DNA from: Acinetobacter sp. ANC 4204
GTDB lineage: Bacteria; Pseudomonadota; Gammaproteobacteria; Pseudomonadales; Moraxellaceae
Assembly (NCBI RefSeq): GCF_002135205.1
Contig: NZ_NEFZ01000002.1
Span: 620,001-684,000 of the forward strand
Length of the DNA: 64,000 bases
Direction of reading: 5' to 3'
The notes beneath the pieces are model-generated. The model did no database searches, was not told where the DNA came from, and saw nothing but the letters and a program-made list of their open reading frames with translations. Positions 38,963 to 47,506 of the stretch are shown piece after piece (within the stretch, counting starts at the first letter, position 1; the number at the start of each line of letters is the position of its first letter). The translations under genes were made by a program, and so were the position numbers.

Positions 38963-41599
38963 TTAAGCTCTTAATTGCTCTTTCTCTTCTTGGCTTTCCA
39001 AAAAGTCCTGCGCAAAGCGTTGCAACACACCGCCCGCTTCATATACAGACACTTCTTCTTCAGTATCTAGGCGACATGTGACAGGCACTTCAACAATTTC
39101 ACTCTTACCGTCATCCGTCGCACGTTCAATGACTAAAGTTAACGTCGAACGCGGCGCAATATTACCAATCACGCTATACAGCTCCGTACCATCTAGCTTT
39201 AAAGTTTTGCGGTCAACACCCGCTTTAAATTCAAGTGGTAACACGCCCATACCCACCAAGTTAGTACGGTGAATACGCTCAAAACCTTCCGCTACAATCA
39301 CTTCAACACCAGCAAGACGCACACCTTTAGCAGCCCAGTCACGGCTAGAACCCTGACCATAGTCTTTACCTGCAATGATGATGAGTGGTTGCTTACGATT
39401 CATATAAGTTTCAATCGCTTCCCACATACGCATCACTTCGCCTTCAGGCTCAACACGTGCTTTAGAACCTTGCTTGATCGTACCGTCAGAGCGGACCACC
39501 ATTTCATTAAACAATTTTGGATTGGCAAATGTCGCACGTTGTGCAGTCAAATGATCACCACGATGGGTTGCATAGGAGTTAAAGTCTTCTTCAGGTACAC
39601 CCATTTTATGTAGGTATTCACCTGCTGCCGAATCCATCATAATTGCATTCGATGGAGACAAATGATCCGTAGTGATGTTGTCAGGCAAGATCGCAAGCGG
39701 ACGCATATTTGCCAGTGTACGTGGTGCAGCCAAAGCCCCTTCCCAATACGGTGGACGGCGGATATAAGTACTTTGCGGACGCCAGTCATATAGCGGACTT
39801 GCTGCTTTTTCAGTGACACCCAAGTCAAACATTGGAATATACACTTTACGGAATTGTTCAGGCTTCACCGCTTCTTTGACCAGCGCATCAATTTCTGCAT
39901 CCGATGGCCAAATATCTTTCAAATAAATTGGGTTACCGTCTTTGTCGTTTCCTAATGCATCTTTTTCAATATCAAAACGAATTGTTCCTGCAATCGCATA
40001 CGCCACAACCAGCGGAGGTGACGCCAAGAAAGCTTGTTTTGCATAAGGATGGATACGACCATCGAAGTTACGGTTACCCGAAAGTACCGCAGTTGCATAC
40101 AGGTCACGATCAATAATTTCTTGTTGTAACTTAGGATCTAAAGCACCTGACATTCCATTACAAGTGGTACATGCATAGGCCACGATTCCAAAACCTAGTT
40201 TTTCTAAGTCGTCCAACACATCTGCTTCTTCAAGATATAAAGCAGCAGCTTTGGAACCCGGTGCAAATGATGATTTCACCCATGGTTTACGGGTTAAACC
40301 CAATTCATTGGCTTTACGTGCCAATAAACCTGCGGCAACGGTATTACGTGGGTTTGACGTATTTGTGCAAGACGTGATTGCTGCAATAATCACTGCACCA
40401 TCAGGGATTAAACCCTCTGCTTCTTGCGCACGAGCCGCTTCTAGGTTACCTGCAATGCCTTTGGCTTTTAAGTCCGCAGTTGATACACGTGCATGTGGGT
40501 TTGATGGCCCTGCAATATTACGAGTTACCGTTGAAAGATCGAAGCGAAGTACACGTGGATATTGCGCTTGTTTCATATCCGATGCCCAAAGACCAATTTC
40601 TTTGGCATAGGTTTCAACCAGTTTAACTTGATCTGCTTCACGACCTGTCAGGGTTAAATAATCAATGGTGTTTTGATCTATGTAGAACATGGCCGCAGTT
40701 GCGCCATATTCAGGGGTCATATTGGAAATCGTGGCACGATCCCCCACTGACATGCTGTCTGCACCTTCACCAAAGAACTCAAGATATGCACCGACTACAC
40801 GCTCTTTACGCAAGAATTCAGTCAAAGCCAATACGATATCGGTTGCAGTAATACCTGCTTGACGTTGCCCAACCAATTCAACACCGATAATATCGGGTAG
40901 ACGCATCCAAGATGCACGACCGAGCATCACATTTTCAGCTTCTAGACCACCGACACCAATCGAAATCACACCGAGCGCATCGGTATGTGGTGTGTGTGAG
41001 TCTGTACCAACACACGTATCTGGGAATGCTACACCTTCACGGTTTTGCACCACTGGAGACATTTTCTCCAAGTTGATTTGGTGCATGATGCCGTTCCCTG
41101 CTGGGATCACATCAACATTCTCAAAAGCGGTCTTGGTCCATTCGATGAAGTGAAAACGGTCTTCGTTACGACGGTCTTCAATGGCGCGGTTTTTCTCAAA
41201 GGCATCTGGGTCAAAACCACCGTATTCCACAGCTAAAGAGTGATCGACGATCAACTGAGTCGGTACCACGGGATTCACTTTCGATGGGTCACCACCTTGG
41301 TCAGCAATCGCATCTCGTAAACCTGCAAGGTCAACCAATGCCGTTTGTCCAAGGATGTCATGACACACCACACGTGCAGGATACCAAGGGAAATCATGAT
41401 CTTGTTTTGAGAAAATCAGTTCTTTTAGTGACTGCTCCAAAATGGCAGGATCACAACGACGCACTAACTGTTCAGCCAATACTTTTGAGGTGTATGGAAG
41501 TTTTGCATAAGCGCCTGGCTGAATCTGTTCAACGGCTTCTCGCACATCAAAGTATTCTAGCTGGGTGCCTTGCAGTGGTTTGCGGTGATTATTGTTCAT
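38963..41599 (-). CDS. acnD: Fe/S-dependent 2-methylisocitrate dehydratase AcnD
   Basis: The 878-residue protein fits AcnD and not AcnA: an N-terminus with RKPLQGTQLEYFDVREAVE, RVVCHDILGQTALVDLAGLR, and DTCVGTDSHTPHTDALGV. The three cluster cysteines are in SCTNTSNP and CTTCNG (residues about 410 and 475). The swivelling C-terminal domain has DYGQGSSRDWAAKG. It dehydrates 2-methylcitrate in propionate breakdown (2-methylcitrate cycle). In many species acnD sits with prpB, prpC and prpF; none of these is in this window, though they could have been moved. It has a clear terminator and is divergent from ygfZ. Confidence 0.92.
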   Translation of the reverse strand: MNNNHRKPLQGTQLEYFDVREAVEQIQPGAYAKLPYTSKVLAEQLVRRCDPAILEQSLKELIFSKQDHDFPWYPARVVCHDILGQTALVDLAGLRDAIADQGGDPSKVNPVVPTQLIVDHSLAVEYGGFDPDAFEKNRAIEDRRNEDRFHFIEWTKTAFENVDVIPAGNGIMHQINLEKMSPVVQNREGVAFPDTCVGTDSHTPHTDALGVISIGVGGLEAENVMLGRASWMRLPDIIGVELVGQRQAGITATDIVLALTEFLRKERVVGAYLEFFGEGADSMSVGDRATISNMTPEYGATAAMFYIDQNTIDYLTLTGREADQVKLVETYAKEIGLWASDMKQAQYPRVLRFDLSTVTRNIAGPSNPHARVSTADLKAKGIAGNLEAARAQEAEGLIPDGAVIIAAITSCTNTSNPRNTVAAGLLARKANELGLTRKPWVKSSFAPGSKAAALYLEEADVLDDLEKLGFGIVAYACTTCNGMSGALDPKLQQEIIDRDLYATAVLSGNRNFDGRIHPYAKQAFLASPPLVVAYAIAGTIRFDIEKDALGNDKDGNPIYLKDIWPSDAEIDALVKEAVKPEQFRKVYIPMFDLGVTEKAASPLYDWRPQSTYIRRPPYWEGALAAPRTLANMRPLAILPDNITTDHLSPSNAIMMDSAAGEYLHKMGVPEEDFNSYATHRGDHLTAQRATFANPKLFNEMVVRSDGTIKQGSKARVEPEGEVMRMWEAIETYMNRKQPLIIIAGKDYGQGSSRDWAAKGVRLAGVEVIVAEGFERIHRTNLVGMGVLPLEFKAGVDRKTLKLDGTELYSVIGNIAPRSTLTLVIERATDDGKSEIVEVPVTCRLDTEEEVSVYEAGGVLQRFAQDFLESQEEKEQLRA

Positions 41600-41860
41600 A
41601 GCGTTCCTGCCTTTGGTGTTTCATTTTTCTTCACTGTCTTTACTAGACAATTCATCTTTGTCTGCTAGGCATACTACACTGTCGAAAACCCATTTCCCAA
41701 ATCGTTTATATTTCATAAGCTTAGGTATAAAAACAGGGGGTTTTGAAATATTTAGTTACATTAACTTTTAAATATTTACTCTAAATATGATTTTTTCTGA
41801 AAAATAGCGGAAAATAGCCCTAATTCTTTAGTATTAGATTTTAAGGTAGGCGAGCAATTC

Positions 41861-42583
41861 ATGAGCGATCTAGCTTTCTCCTCTTTCACTTTAATTGGTG
41901 TAGATGCACTCAAATTTTTACAAGGCCAAGTGACGGTCAACGTTGAAGCTTTAGCTGAAAATACAACGCAATACACTGCCATTTGTGACTTGAAAGGTCG
42001 TATCCACTTTGGTTTGTGGCTGACAAAACGTAACCCTGAGCACTTTGAAATTGTCACCACTCAAGACCAGTCGGAAGAGTTTGCGAAACACATTAAAAAG
42101 TTTGGTGCCTTCTCTAAAATGAAACTTGAACCTGTGGGTTCAGTTTTTCCAACCTTTACGCAAGACCGTACCACCTTCTCTGCTGAGCCTACCAATATTG
42201 CAGCATGGCAAGTGCAAGCCATTACTCATGGTGAAGCGTTTATCGACCAAGCGATTGAGCATGTGTTTCAACCTCAAGAGCTTCGTTTACACCAACGTGA
42301 AGGCGTGCACTATGACAAAGGGTGTTACTTGGGTCAGGAAGTGATTGCGCGTTTATGGTTTAAAGCCAAACCAAAAGCATGGTTGCATTTAATTCAGGGT
42401 ACAGGCAGTGCACCTGCGCAAGCGGAACAGTTGAATAAAGGTATTCAAGTGGTGAACAGCACTGCAATTGATGGCGGTTATGTTGCATTGGTGGTGGCAC
42501 GTCCTGAGTCTTTGAGCGAACTGGATGTGACAGTTTTAGACTTACCGGAACGCTTAAATGGTGATGTGGCACGACCGCAGTAA
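41861..42583 (+). CDS. ygfZ: Folate-binding protein YgfZ (iron-sulfur cluster repair factor)
   Basis: The 240-residue protein has the YgfZ signature KGCYLGQEVIARLWFK near residue 150 (the KGCYxGQE motif with the functional cysteine) and FLQGQVTVNVEAL near 20, where the tetrahydrofolate domain begins. YgfZ helps maintain Fe-S enzymes, using folate. It is divergent from acnD, itself an Fe-S enzyme; whether this pairing is meaningful is unclear. The ATG at 41861 follows GGTAGGCGAG. It is short for the family but complete. Confidence 0.92.
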   Translation: MSDLAFSSFTLIGVDALKFLQGQVTVNVEALAENTTQYTAICDLKGRIHFGLWLTKRNPEHFEIVTTQDQSEEFAKHIKKFGAFSKMKLEPVGSVFPTFTQDRTTFSAEPTNIAAWQVQAITHGEAFIDQAIEHVFQPQELRLHQREGVHYDKGCYLGQEVIARLWFKAKPKAWLHLIQGTGSAPAQAEQLNKGIQVVNSTAIDGGYVALVVARPESLSELDVTVLDLPERLNGDVARPQ

Positions 42584-42589
42584 GCCTTT

Positions 42590-42627
42590 AAAATTACAAG
42601 TAAGTTTATAATTTACTTGTAATTTTC
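42590..42627 (+). terminator. Intrinsic terminator behind ygfZ
   Basis: AAAATTACAAGTAA (42590-42603) pairs perfectly with 42613-42626, seven bases after the stop. Confidence 0.7.
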
Positions 42628-42662
42628 ATTAATATAATTAAATCTATAATAAGAGACACTTT

Positions 42663-43169
42663 ATGAAAAAATTGGGGACTGTAATATTAACTTCTGTCTC
42701 TTCTATCACTTTTGCTTTTGATTATCCTAAACTATCTAATCCTACTCAGCAAAAGTTTCTAGAACTGTATATCAAAGATCGGAATGATTTAGTAAAAGAA
42801 GATTTATTTGCCCCATCAAGCACAAAACAAGAATGGCCTTGTCCAATCTCTCAAAAAGAACAGAATAGACTTGCCAATTTATTGTTGAGTAAACCACTAG
42901 CTATAGAAGATAAATCAAATACTCGAAAAGATGCAGATAATATCCCATCAAAAGAAACGATAATAATAAACAAAAATGTTCAAATCATTCCAATGAAAGC
43001 GGAATGTGTAAATGGAAAAATTATGGGCGAAGTAGAACTTCGAACAGAATATGACAGCCTACTAGAACAATATACAAAAAATACATCAAATAATGTCAGG
43101 TTTATATCGAAAATACATAACACCACACTAAGTACGGGAATGATAAAAGATGATAAGTTAGTTGGTTGA
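42663..43169 (+). CDS. Secreted hypothetical protein next to the prophage end
   Basis: The 168-residue product has a signal peptide (MKKLGTVILTSVSSITFAF) and a polar, lysine/asparagine-rich body with cysteines in EWPCPISQ and KAECVNGK. No family recognised. It is AT-rich. The stop lies 38 bp before the predicted prophage end, so the gene does not look interrupted by the insertion, although its 3' end could have been altered by it. Confidence 0.6.
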   Translation: MKKLGTVILTSVSSITFAFDYPKLSNPTQQKFLELYIKDRNDLVKEDLFAPSSTKQEWPCPISQKEQNRLANLLLSKPLAIEDKSNTRKDADNIPSKETIIINKNVQIIPMKAECVNGKIMGEVELRTEYDSLLEQYTKNTSNNVRFISKIHNTTLSTGMIKDDKLVG

Positions 43170-43207
43170 ATACAGATAAGATAATTAATACAGAATATTG
43201 AGATAAT

Positions 43208-43260
43208 TGTGGGATAAAGCGGGATACACCGAAACAGAGTGGGATGAGTTTTGAAATACC
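43208..43260. repeat. Predicted prophage terminus with two transposase-type repeats
   Basis: The sequence from 43208 starts TG, the conserved end dinucleotide of Mu-like elements. Two 22-bp copies begin GTGGGAT at 43209 and 43239 and end ACC, agreeing at 14 of 22 positions and spaced 30 bp (near three helical turns). This is the arrangement expected for transposase end-binding sites. Confidence 0.55.
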
Positions 43261-43282
43261 TTTGCAACTGGTGAAATGATTG

Positions 43283-43307
43283 GGCGGGCTATAAACCCGC
43301 CTTTTTT
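43283..43307 (+). terminator. Terminator at the prophage left border
   Basis: GGCGGG (43283-43288) pairs with CCCGCC (43296-43301), followed by six T. It would stop host transcripts entering the prophage and overlaps the end of the mor-like gene. Confidence 0.8.
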
Positions 43308-43758
43308 AATTTGCAAACAGATCATAATTTCGATCTTCATTATTTGGTCTTTTTTCAGTTGCACTAAGAATGGTACGGATTGATCTTAACGTGAGGCCAA
43401 AGTGACGTGCAAGCTTTGGTTTATTTTTTTCTTTCTGAGCATAATCACGTACTGCCTTATTTCGCATGGCGATAGTAATAGGCGTTCCCATAGGGATTTC
43501 AATGTTTGCACCGCCAAGTTGCTCTGAGAGCTGCTTAAGCGAGCCTAGACCAATGATATGAGTAATGTCGTGATTGATTTTTAAGGCGTGCTTATTCGGT
43601 ACGAATATACATGTACCACCATAAGCATGAATTAAATTTAAGGATGCTTCTACGCCAATAAGCTTGGCAATAAATGCAAAATTCTTAGGCATTAAGTTGA
43701 TGATTTCTTCATCAGAAAAGACTTGGGGCGCATCTGTGATATGCGGACGATAAGCCAT
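43306..43758 (-). CDS. Mor/C-family transcription activator of the phage
   Basis: The 150-residue protein has the Mor layout: an N-terminal helical part (DEEIINLMPKNFAFIAKLIG), a short beta segment (GTCIFVPNKHAL) and a C-terminal helix-turn-helix near residues 105-130 (KPKLARHFGLTLRSIRTIL). Mor activates middle or late promoters in Mu. Here it is the last gene of the leftward early run but is separated from gemA by a terminator, so it probably has its own promoter. It is the obvious candidate to act on the repeated motif in front of late blocks. SD TGAGG precedes the ATG. Confidence 0.85.
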   Translation of the reverse strand: MAYRPHITDAPQVFSDEEIINLMPKNFAFIAKLIGVEASLNLIHAYGGTCIFVPNKHALKINHDITHIIGLGSLKQLSEQLGGANIEIPMGTPITIAMRNKAVRDYAQKEKNKPKLARHFGLTLRSIRTILSATEKRPNNEDRNYDLFAN

Positions 43759-43827
43759 AGTTTTACCTCATAAAATACTATGTTATAGTTGCTTAAATCG
43801 TCCCTGGTCGGATGGTTGGTGGATTCT

Positions 43828-43859
43828 GAAAAGCTCATGATTGCAGTCATGGGCTTTTC
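43828..43859 (-). terminator. Terminator between gemA and the mor-like gene
   Basis: GAAAAGCTCATGA (43828-43840) pairs with TCATGGGCTTTTC (43847-43859), with one wobble. It is symmetric and T-rich on the minus strand. Confidence 0.65.
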
Positions 43860-43863
43860 TTTT

Positions 43864-44304
43864 TTATTCTGGATCTAAACGGTCTATCTTGCATCGTTTG
43901 CACCAGCTGCGCAGGTGGTTGATGATCATGTCTGCATTCTTGGTGCTTAAAAACTGAAGAGCACTCACACCAACTTTATTTTCTACAAATTTAGCCAGGG
44001 CTTTCTCACTACCGTTACGCACTTGACCTGCTTGATGTAACTGGAGCCACAAGTGGCGTATTAGTTTACTTTTGGCATCATCAGCTAGATTACTAACACC
44101 AGTCTTTTCCTTTGATTCAACCGTAAAACCGAGCTGTTTAAGACGATTTAGAACAGCATCAAGCTGTTGAATTGTCATGTCTTTAGAACTGGTTTTACCT
44201 GTACAGCTTTCAAGTACCTCGCGGTAAAGCTCATCATCAAGGCCAAGTTGAGTTTTACCAACATGAATGAGCTGAATAAGCTTAGATTTTTTATTGAATT
44301 TCAT
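43864..44304 (-). CDS. GemA/gp16-family phage regulatory protein
   Basis: The 146-residue basic protein fits the Mu gp16/GemA (DUF1018) family: SKLIQLIHVGKTQLGLDDEL, YREVLESCTGKTSSKDMT, and LIRHLWLQLHQAGQVRNGSE, ending in a helical KRCKIDRL. In Mu, GemA affects host gene expression and DNA supercoiling. The ATG at 44304 has GAGGTG about 7 bases upstream and lies inside the end of the upstream gene, so translation is coupled. Confidence 0.87.
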   Translation of the reverse strand: MKFNKKSKLIQLIHVGKTQLGLDDELYREVLESCTGKTSSKDMTIQQLDAVLNRLKQLGFTVESKEKTGVSNLADDAKSKLIRHLWLQLHQAGQVRNGSEKALAKFVENKVGVSALQFLSTKNADMIINHLRSWCKRCKIDRLDPE

Positions 44305-44503
44305 CTTTTTCACCTCGCTCTGCTTCTAAAATTGCAGGTGGTACGGATGTATCAATGTTTTGGTCAATTACGGCATAGCATTTATATGTCTTAGAACCAA
44401 CAAAGAAACCACCAAGTCGTTCACATTCTGCGGCAATTTTATTGTGAGCAACTGAGTCTGACCAAAGCCATGCAATTATGAAACCTAGAATGAAAGTCCC
44501 CAT
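44291..44503 (-). CDS. Small phage membrane protein
   Basis: The 70-residue protein has one N-terminal membrane helix (MGTFILGFIIAWLWSDSVAH) and a soluble tail with two cysteines (AAECERLGG, YKCYAV). It overlaps the next gene downstream by 14 bp and lies 1 bp after the previous one. Function unknown; a place in the phage early operon is all that context offers. Confidence 0.6.
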   Translation of the reverse strand: MGTFILGFIIAWLWSDSVAHNKIAAECERLGGFFVGSKTYKCYAVIDQNIDTSVPPAILEAERGEKDEIQ

Positions 44504-44504
44504 A

Positions 44505-44726
44505 TCAAACTCCAGCCATTGCTTGAAATAAACCTAGAATTGCAAGAAATGCCAACGATAGTGAAGCACATGCTTTGAGCTTATATGCTCGCTTTTCAAA
44601 TATTGTTAATCCAGTGTTATTGCGTGTTAACCAAGACAGTTTTGCATCCTTAAAACAAGCCGCCAGTCCTATTAAGAAGACGGCAAAATAAGCAAGTATT
44701 GCTAGCCAATTCATTAACTCAGTCAT
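44505..44726 (-). CDS. Small two-helix phage membrane protein
   Basis: The 73-residue protein has two hydrophobic helices, LAILAYFAVFLIGLAACF and ASLSLAFLAILGLFQAM, separated by a basic loop. It overlaps the upstream DUF2786 gene's stop by 4 bp (ATGA). Could be a small holin-like or unknown early protein; lysis genes lie elsewhere, so no role is assigned. Confidence 0.6.
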   Translation of the reverse strand: MTELMNWLAILAYFAVFLIGLAACFKDAKLSWLTRNNTGLTIFEKRAYKLKACASLSLAFLAILGLFQAMAGV

Positions 44727-45448
44727 GTTGAAACTCCTAATTTTTCCATTGGAGCACCGCCATTCATTGCATTATTTAGTTTTGCAGTTTTTCCAGCCTG
44801 TCGGCCTGCATGCAAGTCATTTTGAGCACGGTCAGTATTGGTATTGGTCTTTTTATTGCGGTCAGTAGGTTCGCTATTACGCACATTATGTTTTTGCTGT
44901 ACGTAAGCCTGAATTTGCTCCATTTTCTCTTTATCGGGATTTAAATCTGAGACTAGTTTTGTCGCTTCAATAACCCAGCCTTCACAGAACAGATCTGCGC
45001 GTTTCACTTTATTGGCTTTGATCTGAACACGCTTTAAATTTTCGGAAATAAAAACGCTGCGAGCCTTTTTTAGCTGACGGAACAAGACATCAAATGCATA
45101 GCTGGCAATCTCTGGTGCTGGGTCAAAACCAATAAATGTCCAAGCGCACTCTTTTTTAAAGCTCATTTGAGCTGTAACTTTAATCTGAGATTGCAATATA
45201 GCTTTACAGCCCATCATTTTTGCAATTGAGTTTGCAAGTACTGCTTCAAACACAGTTGGCTTTTGTGAGCCACTGCCTAAAATTGATGCTTCAGCAATGC
45301 CTAGAAGTTCTGGATCATCAGCATCAATTTTATATTTATCCATGAATGCCAGAGCTTGACGTAGAGCAACTGCCGCTTCATGCTGATTAGCTGATTTACT
45401 TAGCGCCAAACACTTTTTAATTTTTTCAATTACGGTTTTTTTATTCAT
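44723..45448 (-). CDS. DUF2786-domain phage protein
   Basis: The 241-residue protein opens with the DUF2786 motif IEKIKKCLALSKSANQHEAA and LRQALAFMDKYKID. A central domain has KECAWTFIGFDPAPEIASYAF and a polar, Asn/Lys-rich tail ends LNNAMNGGAPMEKLGV. DUF2786 occurs in many phage early regions; its function is unknown. Start codon overlaps the stop of a tiny upstream frame (ATGA). Confidence 0.82.
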   Translation of the reverse strand: MNKKTVIEKIKKCLALSKSANQHEAAVALRQALAFMDKYKIDADDPELLGIAEASILGSGSQKPTVFEAVLANSIAKMMGCKAILQSQIKVTAQMSFKKECAWTFIGFDPAPEIASYAFDVLFRQLKKARSVFISENLKRVQIKANKVKRADLFCEGWVIEATKLVSDLNPDKEKMEQIQAYVQQKHNVRNSEPTDRNKKTNTNTDRAQNDLHAGRQAGKTAKLNNAMNGGAPMEKLGVST

Positions 45449-45513
45449 GAAATCTCTCCTAAGCTGATTACTACTTCAGGGGGGTAATTGTCTAAATCTT
45501 TAATTTCAATCAT
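45445..45513 (-). CDS. Possible 22-residue phage peptide, coupled on both sides
   Basis: The frame MIEIKDLDNYPPEVVISLGE(IS) starts with an ATG overlapping the TGA of the upstream gene (45510-45513) and ends with a TGA overlapping the ATG of the DUF2786 gene (45445-45448). Two exact 4-bp ATGA overlaps fit an operon of coupled genes. No family recognised. Confidence 0.4.
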   Translation of the reverse strand: MIEIKDLDNYPPEVVISLGEIS

Positions 45514-45773
45514 TGCCATGCAGCTCCGTAATCATTCATTTTGATAACTCGTTCATCTGTGTCTGGGTCTGCTGCAACATTTAAGGTCTCTGACCGTCCT
45601 TCAGGAAGAAGATTTAAAGGGCTAATGAAGCCAGCCGAGTGAATTTCAGAGTCTTTTAAAACAGTTTGTTGCAAAGCATCAGCAACATCTTTATGAACAA
45701 AATCATTCGGAAAAATGACTGGAATTAATTTAGTCATCCCGCATTGTTGCTGTCTAAACATGATGTATTTCAT
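45510..45773 (-). CDS. Phage hypothetical protein
   Basis: The 87-residue protein starts MKYIMFRQQQCGMTKLIPVI at the ATG at 45773, which follows GAGGACAAT. It has a central PNDFVHKDVADALQQTVLK helix and an Asp-rich end. No family recognised. It sits in the early operon; its stop overlaps the next small frame. Confidence 0.6.
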   Translation of the reverse strand: MKYIMFRQQQCGMTKLIPVIFPNDFVHKDVADALQQTVLKDSEIHSAGFISPLNLLPEGRSETLNVAADPDTDERVIKMNDYGAAWQ

Positions 45774-45844
45774 ATTGTCCTCGCTGCTCGTCAGTACCAA
45801 ATCACGACATTTGGTAGACACAGGCACGTATGCCTGTGTTTCGC

Positions 45845-46291
45845 TTATGCTTCTAGATAAGTTTTCATAGCCTCATCAATTGCATCGCGATGTGTAAAAT
45901 CTTGGGCAATAACTTTATCCTCATCGTCATAAACAAAGTATTCGATGCAGTTAGGGCCTGTATTCCACTTCTCAACACGTAGGCGGTTTTGAACTAAAAA
46001 CTCTAAGCGCTTCGAGTCAGTGGTTATTTCAAATGGGCCTTCTGGTGTATCAATTGAGATTGGGAATTTTCCAAAAAGTGAACCTGCTGTTTTTAGCCCA
46101 GCAAGGAACATATTTTTATCTCGACCTGTAATTTCAACATCATTGGTGCCATCATCACCTTGAAGTTTTACTGTCTTAGCATCTGAATCTGCTGCTCCAT
46201 TAATTGTGTTGATGCCTGTTTCAAACCAGTTCTTTAAATAATCAATGGTTTTAATAACTTGTGATTCTTCGGCATTTAATTGCTCAATCAT
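45845..46291 (-). CDS. Phage hypothetical protein
   Basis: The 148-residue acidic protein begins [20 protein letters not shown] and has FGKFPISIDTPEGPFEITT in the middle and an acidic EYFVYDDEDKVI near the end. I recognise no family. It overlaps the HU-like gene's stop by 1 bp, so the two are translated together. Confidence 0.65.
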   Translation of the reverse strand: MIEQLNAEESQVIKTIDYLKNWFETGINTINGAADSDAKTVKLQGDDGTNDVEITGRDKNMFLAGLKTAGSLFGKFPISIDTPEGPFEITTDSKRLEFLVQNRLRVEKWNTGPNCIEYFVYDDEDKVIAQDFTHRDAIDEAMKTYLEA

Positions 46292-46563
46292 TAATTCACC
46301 GCCTCTTTAAGTGCTTTACCTGCTTTGAAAGTTGGAGCCTTTGATGCAGCAATTTGAATCTCTGCACCTGTTTGTGGATTGCGCCCAGTACGCGCAGCGC
46401 GGTCAGTTACTTTGAATGTGCCGAAGCCTGTTAATGTGACTTCGCCACCTTTAGACAGCTCATCAGTTACAGCAGCCTCGAATGCCTGAAGAGCCTCTGC
46501 CGCTTTTGCTTGAGTTAATTCAGCACGTTCAGCAATTTGTTTGATAAGTTCAGATTTAGTCAT
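46291..46563 (-). CDS. HU/IHF-family DNA-binding protein of the phage
   Basis: The 90-residue protein is a complete [42 protein letters not shown] with GRNPQTG (the DNA-intercalating loop with Pro near residue 63), and a C-terminal [13 protein letters not shown] or IHF bends DNA and is needed for Mu transposition; here the phage brings its own copy. A run of nine G follows at 46585-46593, between it and the upstream gene. Confidence 0.93.
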   Translation of the reverse strand: MTKSELIKQIAERAELTQAKAAEALQAFEAAVTDELSKGGEVTLTGFGTFKVTDRAARTGRNPQTGAEIQIAASKAPTFKAGKALKEAVN

Positions 46564-46584
46564 GGTTTTTTCCTTTTTAGGGTT

Positions 46585-46593
46585 GGGGGGGGG
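46585..46593. repeat. Nine-base G/C homopolymer between phage genes
   Basis: Nine consecutive G on the plus strand lie between the DUF3164 stop (46594) and the HU gene's ribosome-binding site. Such tracts are prone to slippage; this one is outside the coding frames. Confidence 0.6.
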
Positions 46594-47211
46594 TTAAACG
46601 CTTGCAAAATCAAGCGAAATTGGTTGGTATTTACCGTCTTTATCGCGTTCGTAAAAACGCACATAACTTTTGCTATCAACAATGTTGATACTGTCGCCAA
46701 TGGCTTGCATTGCTTTAATCCACTTCGGATCGTCAATCTTGTGGCGACGTAGACCAAGGACGCGACCTGTAGAAATCTTGCCTTCACGGTCAACTTGGAA
46801 AGCATCATTGATCAGGGTTTTGATGTGATCATTTGAACCAACAGACCAAGATTGAATGCATTCATCAATTAAAACTTTGGCTGCCTGAAGACGTTCATCA
46901 AAGCGAATGGAGTCTTGAATTTGACGTACAATTTTGAATTGACCATCGAAGCTATGCAGCGTGATATTGCCTTTATTGCCCGCAACATGAGCGCCATATT
47001 GTTCAAGCGAAAGGTCAATAAATGCTTCGATATCACCAAAAGCCACAGCCTTAAAATCTTTCAACATTTGGCGTGTTGCTTTTACTTTGCCAATCAAGCT
47101 GGTGACAACCGCATCACGCTCAATATCAATGGGTTTAATACTACTGATTGGTACAAGGCGACCTTTGCTGTCAGCTCGGTAGCCTTCGGGGATTTGGGTT
47201 TGTGCGTTCAT
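46594..47211 (-). CDS. DUF3164-family phage protein
   Basis: The 205-residue protein shows the DUF3164 pattern of Mu-like early proteins: PEGYRADSKGRLVPIS at the N-terminus, KATRQMLKDFKAVAFGDIEA, and NIVDSKSYVRFYERD near the end. Some relatives are misnamed sulfate transporters; no membrane helix is present here. Function unknown. It ends right at the G9 tract. Confidence 0.85.
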   Translation of the reverse strand: MNAQTQIPEGYRADSKGRLVPISSIKPIDIERDAVVTSLIGKVKATRQMLKDFKAVAFGDIEAFIDLSLEQYGAHVAGNKGNITLHSFDGQFKIVRQIQDSIRFDERLQAAKVLIDECIQSWSVGSNDHIKTLINDAFQVDREGKISTGRVLGLRRHKIDDPKWIKAMQAIGDSINIVDSKSYVRFYERDKDGKYQPISLDFASV

Positions 47212-47232
47212 ATTCTTTTTTCCTTATGTTGT

Positions 47233-47502
47233 TTAAGTGCGCTTACGTACCAAGACATAATCGTTGCTGATCAACTGGTTTAAGTTCTTGCTGAACTCAG
47301 CACGTTTACGATCTGTCGCTTGCTGTTTAGCCCATTTATCAAAGGCCGCTTGTACAACTTCAAGCTCAAACTTGCCTTTGGTTTCTTCAAAAATTTCAAA
47401 CTCTGGGTAGTGTTGTTTTAGCTCCGCATACTCTTTGGTTTTCTTGAAAATATGAACAAAGTGCTCAATCTTTCCCTTACAGCGTGAATAACTTAAGTTC
47501 AT
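47233..47502 (-). CDS. Phage hypothetical protein
   Basis: The 89-residue basic protein begins MNLSYSRCKGKIEHFVHIFK and ends NDYVLVRKRT, with a helical, charged middle. No family recognised. It lies between the DksA-like and DUF3164 genes, within the early operon. Confidence 0.6.
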   Translation of the reverse strand: MNLSYSRCKGKIEHFVHIFKKTKEYAELKQHYPEFEIFEETKGKFELEVVQAAFDKWAKQQATDRKRAEFSKNLNQLISNDYVLVRKRT

Positions 47503-47506
47503 GGCT

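Noticed and set aside
38963..41599. Annotation as general aconitase AcnA
   Set aside because: N-terminus and internal motifs (EYFDVREAVE, HDILGQTALVDL, TDSHTPHTDALG) match AcnD and differ from AcnA.
42663..43169. Host gene interrupted by the prophage
   Set aside because: Its stop codon lies 38 bp before the predicted phage end, so the frame is not split by the insertion.
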